Source: Planctomyces sp. (lineage in GTDB: Bacteria > Planctomycetota > Planctomycetia > Planctomycetales > Planctomycetaceae). From it: a DNA stretch of 64,000 nt. The position numbers and the translations under genes are program-made. Each line of letters starts with the position of its first letter. Position 1 is the stretch's first letter. This document shows, one piece after another, positions 26,647-35,585 of this stretch. The stretch spans positions 1 to 64,000 of the forward strand of contig JAEUIH010000026.1 in the NCBI GenBank assembly GCA_016795105.1. The letters are read 5' to 3'. The notes beneath the pieces were generated by a model. That model saw only the letters and a program-made list of their open reading frames with translations, had not been told where the DNA came from and searched no databases.

Positions 26647-28973
26647 GAACCAGCTCCCACAGAAGGATCACTCTGAGCCGACTGAGATAGTTCATCTGCT
26701 GTAGGTTGCTCGGCCTGAGTTGCGTTCAGAGCCTGGTCAGGGCGAATGCGTATCTCGGGACTAAAATTCATCAGTCGCAGAGAGTTGGTGATGACAAGCA
26801 GGCTGCTCACAATCATCAGACCTGCCGCGACTGCAGGATTCAGGATCCCCAGTGAAGCGACAACCACGCCAGCCGCGTTATAACCAAATGCCCACATCAG
26901 ATTTTGTCGGATGACTTTCCGGGTCTGTCGAGCCAATTCAATGGCCCAGGGGATGCGATTCAGATCGTTTCCAAGCAGGCAGACCTGAGCTGACTCGCGA
27001 GAAACATCAGCTCCACAACCCATGGCAACACCCATGTCGCTGGCGGCAAGGGCTGGAGCATCATTGATCCCGTCGCCAACCATCACTGTCCGTTTGCCCT
27101 GTGCTCGCAGATTAGAGACATACTTGACCTTATCCGAAGGCGAAAGCTGGCTGTGTACGATAAGCTGAGGACAATCTGGCTGCTTTTCGTTCGTCAGTGA
27201 ATCAGGAATGCGGTGCGATAATTCTTTCCTGAGATGGTTTGCTCGAGCATCGCGATCACCGGTCAGAATGGAAACCGGAATTCCAATTTCGATACAGTTG
27301 CTGATGCAGTCGGCCGCTTCGTCTCTCAGAGATTCCGTGAGCACAAACGCCATGCGCAGTTGTTGATCGACAGAAAAAGCAACGAGAGATGATCCCGATT
27401 GATCGGCCTGCGATATCCATCGGGTCAGAACTTCATTTTCTGTGGGCTTGTCAACACAAAAATCGGGGCTACCGAGTCTTGCAATGCGGTTGTCAGCAAG
27501 AGTCGCTTCAACGCCCTTGCCGGAAACTGTTCTGATCTGTGCATCCTTCATGATCTCTGATGTGGCCAGATTTTCATTGACCTTGCCGGGAAGCAGAGCC
27601 AGCAGTTCCTGTTGAACGGCTACCGAATACGGGTGATGGGAAGATACGGCAAGCGCCAGAGCAATCTGTTGATCGGCTGTTTCATCAGTGGCTGAGTCCA
27701 GACGCAGAATCTTAAGTACGTGCGGCAGGCCAGTGGTGAGAGTTCCGGTCTTGTCGATGCAAAGGGAGTCGGCAAGAGCCAGTCGTTCGATGGCCTCACC
27801 GCTTCGAAACAAGACCTGATGGCGGATGGCAGTGCTGAGAGCCGTCCAGACAGCAAGAGGTGTTGCGAGTCCAAGAGCGCAGGGGCAGGCAATAAGCAGG
27901 ACTGCAAGCGCATTTTGGATGGCAGTACCGATACCGGCATTCAGATGTACGAAGAATGTGACGACAGCAATCAGCGTGACAATCGGAAAGAACCATGCAG
28001 AGACTCGATCAGCAAGAAGCTGATAATGCCCGCGTGCCGTTCGCGCTTCCTGAAGCAGTTTCAGGAGTCTTCCAAAAGACCCTTCACGAAAACCAGCGGT
28101 TGCTCGGATTTCGATATCGCCATCAAGGTTGATTGTGCCCGACAGAACTCGATCTCCGGGCGTTCGTTCGATTGGAGTGCTCTCTCCGGTAAATACCTGT
28201 TCGTCGACCGTTGTTCTGCCCGAGATCAGCTGACCGTCTGCCGGAAACCGTTCGCCTGCTCGAATCCGAAGTCGATCTCCCGGCTGAATTTCCGAGCAGG
28301 GAATGGATTCTCGATGTGTGCCGTTCATGCGTTCGGCAGTGGTTGGCAGCAGAGCGGCAAGTTTGTCGAGCGCTTCGGTGGCTTTGTGTTTGCCTGAGGC
28401 TTCAAACCATCTGCCGAGTGTTACCGCGAGCAGAACCATTGCGCCGACTTCAAAATAGACAGACGGGATCTCGAAGATCACATTCCAGACAGAAACGGCG
28501 TAGGCCGATGCAACTCCGGTTGCGATCAACAGGTCGGTGGAGTAAATACGATTCTTCCAGCTTTCGATCGCGTTTTGCAGCAAAGGAACTCCGAGTAGCA
28601 GAAGCACCGGCAGTGAAAACACCATGCTTAGCCAGCGGAAGACCTCGAAGAGCTTTAGCTGAAATGGGTCCGGCTGTACTTCGTAAACATCGAGAGACCA
28701 CATGGTCATTGTGAATGCCATGAGGTTCATCGTAAAGAAGATTGAGATGCCGAGTCGGACGATGGTCCAGCGAACAGCGCCTTCAGTTCCCTTCTCCTGA
28801 GTGATCGCATGAGCGACTCGGCAACCGTAACAGCAATAAATGGGCTCGTCGCAGGTTGCGGTCGGCTGCTGAATACCAACAGGCAGAGAGCACCATGTAC
28901 AGCAGACAACCCGATCTTCGTTCTGAAGATCGGGTTGAGCAGTCGTCCGGCGTGTGTCAGAATCGGGCATCAT
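26643..28973 (-). CDS. ccoI: Heavy-metal P1B-type ATPase, CcoI/FixI-like
   Basis: A 776-residue copper-transporting P1B ATPase. The N-terminus has cysteine motifs CCTWC and YCCYGC, the metal-binding domain typical of FixI/CcoI, and no separate HMA domain. Membrane helices surround CPCALGLATP; the phosphorylation site is DKTGTLTTG, the actuator motif is TGES, and the hinge is GDGINDAPALAASD. CcoI-type ATPases deliver copper for cbb3 oxidase maturation. It starts 4 bases into the previous gene (ATGA) and overlaps the SafE gene at its end, so the whole set is co-translated. Confidence 0.93.
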   Translation of the reverse strand: MMPDSDTRRTTAQPDLQNEDRVVCCTWCSLPVGIQQPTATCDEPIYCCYGCRVAHAITQEKGTEGAVRWTIVRLGISIFFTMNLMAFTMTMWSLDVYEVQPDPFQLKLFEVFRWLSMVFSLPVLLLLGVPLLQNAIESWKNRIYSTDLLIATGVASAYAVSVWNVIFEIPSVYFEVGAMVLLAVTLGRWFEASGKHKATEALDKLAALLPTTAERMNGTHRESIPCSEIQPGDRLRIRAGERFPADGQLISGRTTVDEQVFTGESTPIERTPGDRVLSGTINLDGDIEIRATAGFREGSFGRLLKLLQEARTARGHYQLLADRVSAWFFPIVTLIAVVTFFVHLNAGIGTAIQNALAVLLIACPCALGLATPLAVWTALSTAIRHQVLFRSGEAIERLALADSLCIDKTGTLTTGLPHVLKILRLDSATDETADQQIALALAVSSHHPYSVAVQQELLALLPGKVNENLATSEIMKDAQIRTVSGKGVEATLADNRIARLGSPDFCVDKPTENEVLTRWISQADQSGSSLVAFSVDQQLRMAFVLTESLRDEAADCISNCIEIGIPVSILTGDRDARANHLRKELSHRIPDSLTNEKQPDCPQLIVHSQLSPSDKVKYVSNLRAQGKRTVMVGDGINDAPALAASDMGVAMGCGADVSRESAQVCLLGNDLNRIPWAIELARQTRKVIRQNLMWAFGYNAAGVVVASLGILNPAVAAGLMIVSSLLVITNSLRLMNFSPEIRIRPDQALNATQAEQPTADELSQSAQSDPSVGAGS

Positions 28974-29161
28974 GGAGGGGAGACCAACTCAATCTGCATT
29001 GCCGGGAACATGTAACGAATCACATAGTAGACAGTATAAATCCAGAACCCCAGCCAGATCAGTCGAACGTACCATGGAATCAGATTTCCGCGGTAGTGAT
29101 GAAAGGTGTGTTCCTGTTCGGGTGTTGGCTGTTCGGGTTGTGCTGAAGTCAATTCAGTCAT
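28970..29161 (-). CDS. Small single-span membrane protein, CcoP N-terminal-like
   Basis: A 63-residue protein with one membrane helix (LIWLGFWIYTVYYVIRYMFP) preceded by HHYRGNLIPWYVR. The order of charged turn, proline-aromatic step and helix resembles the N-terminal anchor of CcoP, but no heme-binding CxxCH follows. The start at 29161 has AGGAG 10 bases upstream; an ATG 21 bases earlier has none. Overlap with both neighbours fixes it in the operon. It may anchor a separate cytochrome or act as a CcoQ-like stabiliser. Confidence 0.75.
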   Translation of the reverse strand: MTELTSAQPEQPTPEQEHTFHHYRGNLIPWYVRLIWLGFWIYTVYYVIRYMFPAMQIELVSPP

Positions 29162-29498
29162 TTCGATCGAGCTCCTGTTCATTTTCCAGCATCAGATATT
29201 TTGGTCGCTCCAGGTCGCGGAACATTCCGTTCAGCGCGGCCCACACCAGCAACAGGAAGAAACCACTGCTTGCGAGCAGGTAATTGATCACAGGCGTGAT
29301 TGCAAAGCCGCCTTCCGTTCCCCCTTCCGTAATCGCCATCAGTTCCCGAAACTTCATCACAAACCCAAGCATGCTGGGAATGAGAATCAGAATTCCGAGC
29401 ACAATGGTGACTGTCCATGCGGCGGACCGACCACCTCGAGACGGCCCGGAGCTGACCGCCACTGCTTCCGCTGAATTTGACATTTTGGGATGACTCAC
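29154..29498 (-). CDS. Small two-span membrane protein in cbb3 cluster
   Basis: A 114-residue protein with a Ser/Ala-rich N-terminus and two predicted membrane helices (TVTIVLGILILIPSMLGF and INYLLASSGFFLLLVWAAL). It ends with an acidic polar tail, RPKYLMLENEQELDRND. It starts at GTG inside the ccoO stop (GTGA). I do not recognise a family. Its position between ccoO and the CcoP-anchor-like gene suggests an accessory subunit or assembly factor of the oxidase. Confidence 0.7.
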   Translation of the reverse strand: MSHPKMSNSAEAVAVSSGPSRGGRSAAWTVTIVLGILILIPSMLGFVMKFRELMAITEGGTEGGFAITPVINYLLASSGFFLLLVWAALNGMFRDLERPKYLMLENEQELDRND

Positions 29499-30193
29499 TG
29501 TCCGGCCTCCTCTTCAGCTTCAGGTTTCACCAGTGGAGAAGGCACATAGGATTCGTAGTAAGGATAGCTTTCAAGCCATGAGCCGAGCCACTGGACATAG
29601 GTCATGATGGCGAGGCCTCGTTCGTTTGGTTTGTCCGGAGACCCGTCAAAGAACCATGGGTAGTCGGGCATTGGGGAGCCTTCGGACAGATCGAGTGGAT
29701 GATAAAAATGGACCGCATGCCAGTCGTTTGATCGACGTCCCCCTTCACGACTCAGGTCCGGGCCAACGCGTCGAGTCCCGAACAGAACCGGTCGCTGCAG
29801 TTCGTTCTGATATTCCCAGGAACGTGACACGGGACCGAATCGCTGCTCTTCGTTGGATACAGGCCGTACAAACTGACTGTGGCAGTGCCAGCATCCTTCA
29901 CCCACATAAATCTTGTGGCCTCTGCGAAGTGCCGTTGCACACTGTTCATTCCACCACTTCTCGTTTTCCTCCGGAGCTTCGGGAGGAGTCCCGTAGGCTT
30001 TTTCAAAGGATTCCGGGAAGCGGCGGGCAAGGTCTTCAAACTGATATCGCAGGTTGGGCGTGATCAGTTCTTCGACTTTCTTCTCGGGAATATTTTTGTA
30101 CATCAACGCTGGAACGAATGCGTTGGAGACAAAAGCAAGGGCGAAGAACCCGATCCCTGCCACAAACACAATTCCTGATTTACTTTCAAACAT
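29495..30193 (-). CDS. ccoO: cbb3-type cytochrome c oxidase subunit II (monoheme cytochrome c)
   Basis: A 232-residue membrane-anchored monoheme cytochrome c. The N-terminal helix is about residues 8-29. The heme motif is CWHCH in GEGCWHCHSQFVRPVSNEE, followed by WEYQNELQRPVLFGTRRVGPDL, the classic FixO/CcoO block. The second axial methionine lies in EGSPMPDYPWFF. It carries electrons to the CcoN heme-copper centre. It follows ccoN by about 57 bases and overlaps the next gene. Confidence 0.95.
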   Translation of the reverse strand: MFESKSGIVFVAGIGFFALAFVSNAFVPALMYKNIPEKKVEELITPNLRYQFEDLARRFPESFEKAYGTPPEAPEENEKWWNEQCATALRRGHKIYVGEGCWHCHSQFVRPVSNEEQRFGPVSRSWEYQNELQRPVLFGTRRVGPDLSREGGRRSNDWHAVHFYHPLDLSEGSPMPDYPWFFDGSPDKPNERGLAIMTYVQWLGSWLESYPYYESYVPSPLVKPEAEEEAGQ

Positions 30194-30250
30194 GAGTTCA
30201 GCACCTTAGCTGACCGGAAACGAACCGGAAAAATTGCGATCTGAAGTTGA

Positions 30251-31651
30251 TTAAGCTCGAACGGCCTTCTCTTTTGCGGCGGCCTGCATTGTCAGCCGGA
30301 TGTTTTGAGCAAATGCCAGCAATCCGCCAAACATTGCAAGTCCCGCGATGACTCGGAGGACCCAGAATGGGTAAGAGAAGTCCACGGATGCATCCCAGGG
30401 TTCCAGAGCGGCCCACGACCATCCCTGGAAGACACCCAGAAGAATCAGGTCGCCTGCCATGAACCCGACACCAATAGTGGACAGCCAGTAATGCCATTCG
30501 AGCAGGTTCTGGCTGGCCCATGGGCGGTTGAGCATTCTTGGGAAGAGGTGAATCATCATTCCCATAATCCACATGGAGAATACTCCGAACATCACCATAT
30601 GGGCATGTCCAACAACCCAGTCACTGAAGTGGATGATCTTCTGAAACGTCAGAGTCACCTGGAACGAACACTGCAGGCATGTCAGGAAGTAGTAGATCAT
30701 GCCGGTATAGAAGAATCGAATAGGAATGTTGGTCTTCACGACTCCGGCATTGCCCCAGAGCGTTCCAAAGAAGTTGATCACCACGGTCGTGACGACCAGT
30801 TCAACAGCAATCGTGGAAACAACCGCACCGTACTGGAGGAACATCGGGATCGGTGTGTACAGAAAGTGGTGAATACCCTGAAGAGGATAGAAGAATGCCA
30901 GACCCCAGAATCCAACAAGAGACAGACCGTGACTCCAGATCGGCTTCTTGAGAATGATCGGGACAAAGTAGTACATCAATCCCCATCCCAGGGGAGTTAC
31001 GAACAAACCGACAAGGTCATGAATGAACAGCCCGCCAACCGCTCCGGCACTCGTTCCCCCGACATAATACTGGGGCATAAAATTGCCCATCGCATAAGTC
31101 AGGAACGTCCATACAAAGGCCGCCATGAAGTACCACAGCGTGACATACATGGGGCCTTTCATGCGGGCGATTGGTGTCATGAAGTTGATTGCGACCAGCA
31201 GGAGGCCAAGCTGGGCAACCGGGTCGATCCACACCGGTGTTTCACCCCATTCCAGAGCCTGAGCTTCTCCGAAGAGAATCCCGACAGCGGTGGCTCCCAC
31301 GACAAACTGCCAGGCCCCGTAGATCAGCCACGACAGATGCTTATTGAAGACAGGCTGAAGTGTAAGTCGAGGAATCGACCAGTGAAGACAACCCAGAAAG
31401 CCGTTTGCCAGGAATCCATAAGCAACGGCATTGGTGTGAATCATGCGCCAGCGGCCGGCAGAGAAAATCTCAATCCCGTTGAGCGGATTGTGCCGGATCA
31501 GCTGCATGGCCATCAGGATACCGGCCACCATTGAAGTACCAAGAAAGATGAGAGCGGTGATAAAGTACCACCGCACGATTTTTTCGTCGACAAGATCATG
31601 GTGGGTATGCGCTTCGGCATGGGCCCCGGTCGATATTGACGCTGCACTCAT
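30251..31651 (-). CDS. ccoN: cbb3-type cytochrome c oxidase catalytic subunit I
   Basis: A 466-residue heme-copper oxidase subunit with about 12 membrane helices. Heme and copper ligands are visible: HTNAVAYGFLANG near residue 72, the Tyr and paired His in FYPLQGIHHFLY, and VGHAHMVMFG near 350. The pattern is C-type (cbb3), lacking the A-type proton channel residues. It reduces oxygen to water with high affinity at the cytoplasmic membrane. The gene is preceded by about 100 bases after the membrane protein at 31750, so a second promoter is possible there. Confidence 0.96.
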   Translation of the reverse strand: MSAASISTGAHAEAHTHHDLVDEKIVRWYFITALIFLGTSMVAGILMAMQLIRHNPLNGIEIFSAGRWRMIHTNAVAYGFLANGFLGCLHWSIPRLTLQPVFNKHLSWLIYGAWQFVVGATAVGILFGEAQALEWGETPVWIDPVAQLGLLLVAINFMTPIARMKGPMYVTLWYFMAAFVWTFLTYAMGNFMPQYYVGGTSAGAVGGLFIHDLVGLFVTPLGWGLMYYFVPIILKKPIWSHGLSLVGFWGLAFFYPLQGIHHFLYTPIPMFLQYGAVVSTIAVELVVTTVVINFFGTLWGNAGVVKTNIPIRFFYTGMIYYFLTCLQCSFQVTLTFQKIIHFSDWVVGHAHMVMFGVFSMWIMGMMIHLFPRMLNRPWASQNLLEWHYWLSTIGVGFMAGDLILLGVFQGWSWAALEPWDASVDFSYPFWVLRVIAGLAMFGGLLAFAQNIRLTMQAAAKEKAVRA

Positions 31652-31749
31652 TTTGCTTTGCTCGCGTTCCAGAGAAATCTATAACTGTGTAAGTTTCAGA
31701 GTGTTCAGAGACAGGAATCTTTTGAGTCGTTCATTCCAAAACGATCTTC

Positions 31750-32418
31750 TCAGTGACTGGCATGCCCGGTCTCTGTTGGTCGCATGTATGGAACATACGC
31801 ACCAAAAGGTGCCAGCAGAGCCATTGTCCATCCAAAGACAAGATGAGTCGCCAGCGCGACATACCATGGAATCTGTGTCACGATCCAGTCGCCGCCGAAC
31901 AAGGCAGGCTGCAGCCACGACAGGATCAGATAAAAATTGACAATCCACACGGCCGTCGCCAGGATCGTTCCTACAATGAGCCGGGTTCCTGTTGACTTCG
32001 TGAGTGCAAGGCGGGCAATCGCCACATGGAAGAGACTTCCCAAAACCATGCCGGTGCCGATATACAGACAACATCCAAGTGCCAGTATCATTCCGTCATC
32101 AATTACGTAGGCATTGCCTTCGGCAGTACCAAGGGCCGGTGCCTGCTCACCCAACGGGAACGTCAGATAAATCCGAATCAGTTCGAGGGGGTGTTTGCCG
32201 GCAATCGTGGAGCCAATCACGTTGAACAGGAGGCTCGCCATGGCTGCGACCCCTCCGAGAACAAAGCCGGAGGTCAGATAGAATCCGGTGTAGAACTTTT
32301 CCGGATGCCATTGGCTGTCAGCATTCTCGGCGGCAAGTTCCGCTTCAAGTGCATTCACCTGAGCTTTGAGTTGAGTGAGTGATGCACGCTTTTCTTCGAT
32401 CTTCTTCGTATCAGGCAT
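31750..32418 (-). CDS. Four-span membrane protein with coiled-coil N-terminus, in cbb3 cluster
   Basis: About 222 residues: a charged helical N-terminus (KKIEEKRASLTQLKAQVNAL) likely to be a coiled coil, then four predicted membrane helices. It ends with the tail YMRPTETGHASH. The ATG at 32418 is preferred; a GTG 12 bases upstream is also possible. No family is recognised. It sits between the diheme cytochrome gene and ccoN, so it is probably an accessory protein of the oxidase. Confidence 0.72.
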   Translation of the reverse strand: MPDTKKIEEKRASLTQLKAQVNALEAELAAENADSQWHPEKFYTGFYLTSGFVLGGVAAMASLLFNVIGSTIAGKHPLELIRIYLTFPLGEQAPALGTAEGNAYVIDDGMILALGCCLYIGTGMVLGSLFHVAIARLALTKSTGTRLIVGTILATAVWIVNFYLILSWLQPALFGGDWIVTQIPWYVALATHLVFGWTMALLAPFGAYVPYMRPTETGHASH

Positions 32419-32495
32419 AGCAGATGTCACACAGGATAGAGGGCGTTGATGGAAGGCCCAGACAGTCGGCTGCCGGGCACTGAACCGCGATACCG

Positions 32496-33566
32496 CTACT
32501 CCGCTCCGGCCTCCGGAGTCGCAGCGGATGCATCTGCCGGAACCGGAGTGTTGTAAGGCTTGATCAGACCGGCTGGCACTGCTTCACCTTCACGCCTGCG
32601 GTTCGAAATATGGAGCACATAGGCGACCAGGTCCCAGATTGTGTCCGGCTCTGACTGAAGTGCACTCTGAAATCCAGGCATTGGACTTCCATTGATTCCA
32701 TTCTGAATTCGACGGTAAATATCGATGGGCTCCTGGCCACCATGCAGCATTCCGGAAGTCAGGTCGGCAGCACGAGTAGGAAACCCCCAGGAATCGTTGC
32801 CAATATTGTCCTTGGTCTGACCCCGACCGTCTTCCCCGTGGCATTTGCTGCAGCCTCGAGTCAAAAACGCCTGACGGCCTCTGGTCACGCGCTCTTCCGT
32901 GAGTTCCGGTTCTGGTGTGAGTGGCTGCGTCAGAGTCGATTCAACAGTCTTCCAGCGATCTGTGACGGTCTCTACGGCATCAACCACCATGTCCTCTTCC
33001 AGAACTTCGGCAGCCTGGACTTCCATGCCGATCTGGTATTCAAGCTCTCCACGCTGAGACAATACCAATACATAGTCGACAACGGCATCAAGGTCCTTCT
33101 TTGAGAGAAGGTTGAAGGCCGGCATGGATGTACCAGTGACGCCCCGCTTCAAAGTATAGAGCAGGTCGTCTCGTCGAGGCTTCCCTCCATACGGAGTCGA
33201 TGTGAACTTATAAATGCCTCGGGTGTAGTCGCGTGGGCGAGGATACATGAATGCGGCCGATGCTCCGTTGCCATCGCCGTTGATTCCATGACACTGTACG
33301 CAACGCTTCAAATACACTTCCTGACCATACTTTAAATGCAGTGACCGATCGAAATCAGGCTTGCCTTCCGCAACGATCTGTGGGCGGGCGACCGTTCCTG
33401 AATGCTCACGAACTGCCTCCTGGACCTTGGGGACTTCCTCACCAGGAAGTTCCTGAACGAGCTTGCTGGATGTCCACTGAAGAGGTTCCGCTCGCTCACA
33501 GCCAGTCGTCAGCATAACGCCGCCAACGATCATGAGAAAACGCCAGACGGATTGAGACCATCGCAT
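32496..33566 (-). CDS. Diheme cytochrome c lipoprotein, probable CcoP substitute
   Basis: A 356-residue lipoprotein: the signal core ends at MLTTGCERA near residue 22. Two cytochrome c domains carry CVQCHG (about residue 97) and CSKCHG (about 235). Likely methionine ligands are in TSMPAFN and SPMPGFQ. The first domain has an insert and the tail is proline/alanine rich. It is the first gene of the cbb3 operon and no classical diheme CcoP gene is present, so it may supply electrons to CcoN/CcoO. The start at 33566 fits the lipobox; the frame to 33623 is an extension into the promoter. Confidence 0.85.
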   Translation of the reverse strand: MRWSQSVWRFLMIVGGVMLTTGCERAEPLQWTSSKLVQELPGEEVPKVQEAVREHSGTVARPQIVAEGKPDFDRSLHLKYGQEVYLKRCVQCHGINGDGNGASAAFMYPRPRDYTRGIYKFTSTPYGGKPRRDDLLYTLKRGVTGTSMPAFNLLSKKDLDAVVDYVLVLSQRGELEYQIGMEVQAAEVLEEDMVVDAVETVTDRWKTVESTLTQPLTPEPELTEERVTRGRQAFLTRGCSKCHGEDGRGQTKDNIGNDSWGFPTRAADLTSGMLHGGQEPIDIYRRIQNGINGSPMPGFQSALQSEPDTIWDLVAYVLHISNRRREGEAVPAGLIKPYNTPVPADASAATPEAGAE

Positions 33567-33610
33567 AGATAACGACCCACTCACAATGAGATCATGTTCG
33601 AACAGAAATA

Positions 33611-33661
33611 CCGTGTCAGCCAAAACACCGTGTCAGCCAAAATACTGTGTCAGCCAAAATA
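33611..33661 (-). promoter_or_regulatory. Three 17-bp direct repeats upstream of the cbb3 operon
   Basis: The unit CYGTGTCAGCCAAAAYA occurs three times head to tail at 33611-33627, 33628-33644 and 33645-33661. On the coding strand it reads TATTTTGGCTGACAC. The array lies 45-95 bases before the cytochrome start, a common place for activator sites. This is a candidate operator; slippage repeats are the alternative. Confidence 0.6.
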
Positions 33662-33950
33662 CTGTGCACACCATTCCAGTCCGGATTGACTGAATGTTGA
33701 CTGGCAACCTGAATTGCAGAGCGCATGCCAATTGATGAAGATTTCGAAGTCGAAGTTCAACTTTATTGGATCGATTGAGTTTCATCAGCCTTCGAAAAGT
33801 AGGTGAATCCCGCCCGACCCGAAAAAATTCAGCATTCTTTTGAATTCAAATCTGCCGGTGTTCGAGGTTCCGTGAATCGCTAACTCTGAGACCACTCGAC
33901 CGTTTTCAGGAATGGATGCATCCTGGAATCGGATGTGTGCACCCAGGCAC

Positions 33951-33975
33951 ACCGCACAGCGGCGCGCTGTGCGGT
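33951..33975 (-). terminator. Hairpin after NtrC-type gene
   Basis: ACCGCACAGC (33951-33960) pairs perfectly with GCTGTGCGGT (33966-33975) around a 5-base loop, just past the stop of the sigma-54 activator gene. No T run follows on the minus strand, so it is a weak or factor-dependent terminator. Confidence 0.5.
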
Positions 33976-33982
33976 TCTGGAG

Positions 33983-35410
33983 TTATCGCTCGTCTGAAAT
34001 TCCATATCGTTCCAGAAGTCGATAGAGCTTCCGACGATGAATGCCAAGTATCCTTGCCGCTCGCGCCTTGTTCCCATTCTCTCTGCGAAGGATCTCTATG
34101 ATGTGAGACTTCTCGAGGTCCTCCAGCTTGGGAGACACCGTATTTCCGGGCACGAGGCCGTTCAATGCGATATTCGTGTTACTGCGGGCAGTCGCGGAGG
34201 GGTTGACTGACGTCGAATGCGAGCCAGGGGATTGGGGCACATCTGTAGCATCCGCGACTTCCGCCGGCAGGTCGTCTATCGTGATATTGTGATCATTTGC
34301 CAGAATTTGTGCACGCTCAATCGCGTTTCGCAGCTGTCTGACGTTGCCCGGCCAATGATAGTGTTCCAGCGCGTGTCGAGCTTCGTCGGTGATTTTCCAG
34401 TCGCGGCCAAGGAAGTGATCTACAAGCAGCGAAACGTCGCCTTCCCGTTTTCGAAGTGGAGGCAATTCCAGGGACATTACGTTGATTCGGTAATAGAGGT
34501 CTTCCCGAAACCGTCCGGCAGCCACTTCATCGACAAGAACTCGGTTCGTAGCAGCAATCACCCGCACATTGACTCGCCGCTCCTTGTGCGAACCCACTCG
34601 GCGAATTGAACCGTCTTCGAGGGCTCGAAGGAGTTTGGGTTGAAGTGATCCCGGAAGCTCTCCAATTTCATCAATAAACAGCGTCCCGCCGTCAGCAACT
34701 TCAAACAGCCCCGGTCGATCTTCATTGGCACCTGTAAAAGCGCCTTTTCGATGACCAAACAGCTCACTTTCGACAAGTTGTTCGGGCAATGCCGCACAGT
34801 TGATTGTCACAAACGGCTTTCCGGCACGATGGCTATGCTGTTGGAGTGCGCGAGCCACCAGTTCCTTTCCGGTACCGCTCTCTCCCTGGATCAGGACCGG
34901 CTTATCCGTTGGGGCAACTCGCTCAATCAACCGAAAAACCTCGCGCATTCTGAAGGAATCGCCAATGATGCGAAACGTGGGTTGTGATCGTTCAATGATT
35001 GCCTTGAGCTGTCTGTTTTCCTTGTTGATCTGGCCGCGTTCCCATGCCAAAAGGCACCGTTGCTCAAGTTCATCCAGCGGAAACGGTTTTGTGAGGTAGT
35101 CGCAGGCGCCAAGCTTCATGGCGTTGACAGCACTCTCGATCGTCCCCTGACCAGTCAGGATGATCACTTCTGTCTCAACCTGCGCCGCTTTCATCCTCTC
35201 CAGCAGCTCAAGCCCTGTAAGTCCGGGCATATTCATGTCGACAATGGCGACATCGAACATCTGCCGATCACAGAATTCCAGAGCTTCCTGGCCATGAGCA
35301 GCTGCCGACACATGGTGCCCCTTGCGAGTCATCCAGCGCGAACACGTCTCGCGAAAGTCCGGGTCGTCTTCAACCACCAGAAGGTTGATCGCATGGGAAT
35401 TTATCGTCAT
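33983..35410 (-). CDS. NtrC-family sigma-54-dependent response regulator
   Basis: A 475-residue regulator with three domains. The receiver (residues 8-120) has the phosphoacceptor Asp58 in VAIVDMNMPG. The AAA+ domain has Walker A GESGTGKE, the sigma-54 contact loop GAFTGA, and Walker B GGTLFIDEIGE. A linker of about 60 Ser/Asn/Thr-rich residues leads to a Fis-type helix-turn-helix (ARILGIHRRKLYRLLERYGI). The start at 35410 has GGAGAG upstream. It should activate sigma-54 promoters when phosphorylated by the kinase encoded 175 bases upstream. Its targets may include the adjacent cbb3 operon. Confidence 0.95.
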   Translation of the reverse strand: MTINSHAINLLVVEDDPDFRETCSRWMTRKGHHVSAAAHGQEALEFCDRQMFDVAIVDMNMPGLTGLELLERMKAAQVETEVIILTGQGTIESAVNAMKLGACDYLTKPFPLDELEQRCLLAWERGQINKENRQLKAIIERSQPTFRIIGDSFRMREVFRLIERVAPTDKPVLIQGESGTGKELVARALQQHSHRAGKPFVTINCAALPEQLVESELFGHRKGAFTGANEDRPGLFEVADGGTLFIDEIGELPGSLQPKLLRALEDGSIRRVGSHKERRVNVRVIAATNRVLVDEVAAGRFREDLYYRINVMSLELPPLRKREGDVSLLVDHFLGRDWKITDEARHALEHYHWPGNVRQLRNAIERAQILANDHNITIDDLPAEVADATDVPQSPGSHSTSVNPSATARSNTNIALNGLVPGNTVSPKLEDLEKSHIIEILRRENGNKARAARILGIHRRKLYRLLERYGISDER

Positions 35411-35585
35411 TGTCACTCTCCGCCCGAACATTTGTTGGTTCGGCGAATCGCTACTCTGTCATGCCAAATATCGGTTACAAAATTTCAGCATTCAGCGAAC
35501 AGGTGTGCACGAACGCACATATTGTGCACTCGCGTCACACTTCGGTCACGCTGATCGCAGGAATTTATTGGGTTTCGACCCGAAC

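Larger units (their letters stand above)
33567..33982. other. Promoter region of the cbb3 operon
   Basis: This 416-base gap lies between two minus-strand units and should contain the cbb3 operon promoter. It holds the 17-base direct repeats at 33611-33661 and a hairpin at 33951-33975. I could not identify a well-spaced sigma-54 or FNR-type site by eye. Confidence 0.55.

Noticed and set aside
25850-26695. N-terminal extension of the DUF4405 frame
   Set aside because: It lies antisense-frame within the SafE-like gene on the same strand and has no protein-like features; the real protein begins near 25849.
30305-31534. Plus-strand open frame of 409 codons
   Set aside because: It is the antisense shadow of ccoN.
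33702-33718. Sigma-54-like promoter TGGCA...TTGCA
   Set aside because: The spacing between GG and GC is 11 bases instead of 10, and it points toward the end of the regulator gene, away from the cbb3 operon.
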